A stretch of DNA of 64,000 bases, from contig NC_044920.1 in assembly GCF_003576645.1 (NCBI RefSeq), positions 4,673,624 to 4,737,623 of the forward strand, given 5' to 3'. Both the position numbers and the translations under genes were made by a program. Below are positions 60,264 to 64,000 of the stretch, in pieces; the stretch's first letter is position 1, and the number at the start of each line of letters is the position of its first letter. The notes under the pieces were generated by a model. It saw only the letters and a program-made list of their open reading frames with translations. It was not told the DNA's origin and ran no database searches. This DNA comes from Ipomoea triloba (taxonomy: Eukaryota > Streptophyta > Magnoliopsida > Solanales > Convolvulaceae).

Positions 60264-61324
60264 TAGCAAAACCCTTCACTCACTCACACACTCTGTACTT
60301 CAGTTTGAGTTTAGACTATATCTGCGCATATAAATATAGATACAGAGTTTGTGTGATTATGATGGTGCGAGGTTGGAAGTAGATGGGAGGAGTGGTATTT
60401 ATGAAGGAATTCGCAGAGCGGAAGAACCGAAGAAGTGGAGGGTTGGGGGGATGGGGTGACGACCGCTAATTTTTGTATTATAAAATTGTTTGAATATTTC
60501 TCCAAATTAAACTTCCTCAAAAAAATTCAAAAGAATGAAGGATCTTCCTTCCATTCAAAATTTTTAGTTTTTAATTCAAATCTCGAGAATGAAATAATAA
60601 ATATTATAAAGGAGGGATATGTAATATGCTATAGGATTATAGGAACATGGTACTTGTGAGGGTGGGGTATTATAAGTAATATGTTATAGGATTATAGGAA
60701 CATGGTACTCGTGAGGGCGATACAAACGCTGAACTTGCAAGTTACTTTTTAATTGCCGTTGAAAAAAGTTTTTAATTTGAATATCGAAAATAAAATAAAA
60801 TAATAAATAAAGTAATGTTAGAGATCTTTAATATTTTTTCTCTTCAATTCATCCCTCATGATGTGGCTGATTAGTACATCTAATTATTTACTAACTTTTT
60901 TTTTTATTTAAATTCTCCAATTCATCCCTCATAATGTGGTTGTATCTAATTGGTAACTAACTTTTTATTTTGAGTTAGTGATAAGATCAATCAATTCATT
61001 ACACCTAATGAGTGAATGTCACGTTATGAGGGAAAATATTATAAGTGAAATTTAGGAGGGGAAGAAAGCATTTTTCTAATAATATATCACTCTGTATCAT
61101 GTATTATATTCCGGAAGTATAGATCATTTATTGCCGACTATTGCTATTTTTAAGAAGGGATACGTCATAGAAACATTGAACTTGAGAGAGTGATACTTGG
61201 ATAAGAAAAACAAGAAATATACATACTTGCATATATTGCGTAACGTTGGGTCATTTATTTCACACTATTAGTATGTTGAAGAAGTGGTTATAGAAACATT
61301 GAACTTGAGAGTGACTTTTTAATT
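60264..61324. promoter_or_regulatory. CAT gene 5' flank
   Basis: The first 200 bp upstream of the CAT start hold the probable 5' UTR and core promoter. On the minus strand TATTTATATGCGCAGATATA (near 60330) and CATAAATACCACTCC (near 60395) are TATA-like; I cannot tell which is used. Beyond about 60.5 kb the sequence is AT-rich, with TATGTAATATGCTATAGGAT repeated near 60615 and 60675. Confidence 0.45.
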
Positions 61325-62302
61325 ATCGTTCAAAAATTGTTAAATGGAACCACACTAACATATATCATGGAAGTTTAGGTAATTTATTGTGGACTATTAG
61401 AGTGTTGAAGAAGTGGTTATGAAAATTTTTATTAATTTGAGAGTGACTTTAATTCTCATATATCACGGAACTTTGAGTGATTTACTGTGGACTATTACTG
61501 TGTTGAATAAGTGGTTATAAAAACTTTGAATTTGAGAATGACCTTTTAATTCTTGTTCAAAAACTCAAAAAGTATAGATTCTAATTTTTGTTCACTACGA
61601 GATTTCTTATACTTAAATCCATTACAATTAACAAATATTAAATTTGAATCACAATTTCGATTTCAATGTTCATACCAAATACTATACCCTCTTTATTAGA
61701 CTTAAATAAGTCTTTTAACTATTTTTTTAACCTAATTTGGTCATTCCTTTACTCTACCATCGAATCAATGTGAAATGTGAGGGAAATTTAAAATTTCAAA
61801 TTTGCACTCAATTTGAATTTTGTTTAATTATTATATTGTTGCATATGAATGTTTAATAATAAATTTAGGTAATTTAGTTCTAAATATTTGAAATTTATTG
61901 TAACATCATAATTTTAAATGGAACCACACTTACATATATCATGGAACTTTAGTTCATTTATTGTGAACTATTACAGTATTAAAGAAGTGGTTATGGAAAT
62001 TTTTATTAATTGAGAGTGACTTTAATTCTCATTCAAAAAATTTTGAATGGAAGAAATTAAAGGTCCAAACTTAAACATATTATGAAACTTTGAGTGATTT
62101 ACGGTGGACTATTACCGTGTTGAATAAGTGGTTATAGAAACTTTGAATTCAAGAACGACTTTTTAATTGTTGTTCAAAAAATTTTGATTTAAATTTTTGT
62201 TTACTACCAAATAAAGAGACTTCTTATACTTAAATTCATTATAATTATCAAATATTTAATTTCAATTACAATTCTAATTTCAATGTTGGAACCAAATGAC
62301 CT
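61325..62302. repeat. Degenerate direct repeats of about 600 bp
   Basis: Two blocks share the order ACATATATCATGGAA, TTATTGTGGACTATTA, GAAGAAGTGGTTATG, TTTTTATTAATT, GAGAGTGACTTTAATTCTCA, then GAATAAGTGGTTATA-AAACT and TTCTTATACTTAAAT (61355-61690 and 61930-62300). Within each block a shorter unit with GTGGACTATTA and AAGTGGTTAT recurs. It is an old segmental duplication of unknown origin. Confidence 0.7.
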
Positions 62303-63042
62303 CTTTATGGCCTTAATTGTTGAGCAATCTCTATTAACCATTTTTTTCAAATCATATCACAAATAATTTCTTCTACACATGGCCTAGAAGGCCAAAACTC
62401 TCTTGCGAAAAATGATTTATTGCCATCCTTGGTTGATTATTATAGTCATCAATATTCTTTTGTTATTATTGCTTGGTCTACATCATATAGATGTTTTTTT
62501 TTCCAGTTTTATTAAACCTTCTACGACACCATGACTAGGAAATAAAATCAAATATTTCTATTATTATTCAATACAGTTGGTGAACCTACTTTTTATTATG
62601 CCTTGAATAAGTAGGCCCGTAAAGGCATACATTACATGGCTTGGTCTTTGTGTCATTGCAATGCTCAGCATTACTGACGGAGGCATTAAGCCACTTTCTA
62701 GATATAACGGAGATGTGATCGTTTCCTCGGAGCTATACTATCTTTACACACAACTGTTTTTTGCTCTGCAATCTCTTGCTTTATCTCTCTAATTGCTGGA
62801 AAGAGTGGTGCCCCAGGCCACATTGGACTTGGCAATCGCCTAAACTTTCATCCTTGGTTAGGTTGATAATAGTGGCGGCCTATGAACTTTCGTTGTGAAA
62901 TTATCATCTACTTCTTCCTATGCTAAGGGACACCGAGGGGCAGTGGGATGCATTTTATGAAGGACTGAAAATGAATGAATGATAAGCATTTTCTCTATTC
63001 CACCCTTTCTATAATGATCGTCACCGATTGTTTTGAGAGATT
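62303..63042. other. Intergenic, nothing recognised
   Basis: 62620-62960 is less AT-rich than its surroundings, but no frame or known element was recognised. Confidence 0.4.
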
Positions 63043-64000
63043 CACTACTATAGAAAACACATTTAACATCGCCTAAATAACGTCGGTTTTTCAAAAAATC
63101 GACGTCAACAAATTATTTATATTTATAGTTTTTTTAAAAAGGGATACGACGTCGATTTTCATAAACAACCAACGTTAAATAATTTTAAAAAAAATACGAA
63201 AAACATACGACGTCGGTTCAATAGCGAATCGACATCGTATATAATTTAAAAATATTTTTTAAAAAATAAATACTATACGATGTCGATTCTCTTATATATT
63301 TTTTTTATTTTTTAACAAATATACCATACGACGTCGGTTCTTCTGAAAAAAAAAATTTTTTAAAATGTTATATACGACGCTGGTTCATAAGAGAATTGAC
63401 GTCGTATAGTTATTATTATTTTTTTAATGCCAATACATCGCCATTTTGCACGACGCCATAGCTTATTAATAAACCGTGAGTACGTACAGGACACTTAACA
63501 TAATTTCAGATCTGGTTGCATAACGGGCATTCTTCGATCTTCTTCTTTTTCGTCTTACACAGCCAAGCCCCCCGCCATACTCTTCTTCTTGCAACGCCAT
63601 ACAAACGCCACCCGGACGGCGCCATTGCCGCCGCACCACCACCGCGACACCGCCCGCACAGCCACCTCCCGGTCAGCCACTGCACGGGTTCGCCACCGCA
63701 CGCCACCCTCCGCGACACCGCACCGCCACCCCATCGCGACACCGCACGCCGCCCTCCCACCGCCGCCAACCGTCGGTAAAAATTAATTTTTTAATATATT
63801 TCAAATTTCGAATTATTTGTTAATATATTACGAATTTTAAGAAATTATTATGGAGTTATTTCCATTTTTGGTCCTACTATTATTAGGGCATTGCCAATTT
63901 TAGTCCACTTCATTAATTTTTGTCACATTGCGGCCCATCTTATTTAGTCATTGCCACTTTTAATCCATCGTTAAATTTTTCGTCAAATAACCATTCAAAA
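63043..64000. mobile_element. Left end of a second CACTA element (continues past the window)
   Basis: Starts CACTACTATAGAAAACAC, the usual CACTA terminal repeat. It is followed by a subterminal zone with many copies of ACGACGTCGGTTC-like words in both orientations (63085-63410). Then comes a GC-rich region (63580-63775: CCGCCGCACCACCACCGCGA) like the 23460-23860 zone of the first CACTA element. The right end is outside. The TTTCCATTTTTGGTCC tract at 63848 may be a MITE starting inside it. Confidence 0.82.

Noticed and set aside
63506..63786. Pro/His/Arg-rich frames near the window end
   Set aside because: Compositional open frames in the GC-rich zone of the second CACTA element, open on both strands.

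Overview
This is AT-rich nuclear DNA of a flowering plant, probably a eudicot. The evidence is two genes with many GT-AG introns whose proteins are plant-specific (a chloroplast RRM-PPR splicing factor and a CAT amino acid transporter), set in dense plant-type transposon debris: Ty1-copia, gypsy and TRIM LTRs, LINE, tRNA-derived SINEs, Helitrons, CACTA, Stowaway-, Tourist- and Mutator-like MITEs. I cannot name the species. Three N runs and two single n's, mostly beside homopolymers, mark a draft assembly.

Layout. 1-1683 is a near-perfect palindrome bounded by poly-G and poly-C. 1.7-6.2 kb is gene-poor with hairpin repeats. 6360-12718 (minus) is a complete ten-exon PPR4 gene; its introns carry a TRIM and two SINEs with clear target-site duplications. 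Immediately upstream (12.8-14.4 kb) is a rearranged Helitron relic with a 196-bp tandem array. 14.5-16.2 kb holds a Stowaway MITE and a broken LINE. 16.2-25.4 kb is a nested structure: a decayed copia element (LTR, gag, protease, integrase) split by a 6.0-kb CACTA transposon with 3-bp duplication AGA. The CACTA carries fragments of host genes, one SPINDLY exon and importin-beta-like exons, the latter inside an 804-bp unit repeated three times. 25.5-47 kb is intergenic and full of small elements: three Mutator-like foldbacks with 9-bp duplications, Helitrons, TRIM pieces, Tourist-like MITEs, an inverted duplication at 43.0-45.2 kb, and a coding-like stub cut off by a gap at 46.1 kb. 47.4-50.7 kb is a second copia relic (minus), itself split by a 1149-bp solo LTR. 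A Helitron lies at 51.3-52.5 kb. 54908-60263 (minus) is a complete five-exon cationic amino acid transporter gene. After it come degenerate direct repeats and, from 63043, the left end of a second CACTA element that runs out of the window.

The two intact genes act independently: one in chloroplast rps12 trans-splicing (by orthology), one in basic amino acid transport. The rest is best read as layered transposition history. Exon models come from splice signals, phase and remembered family sequences; no alignment program was run.
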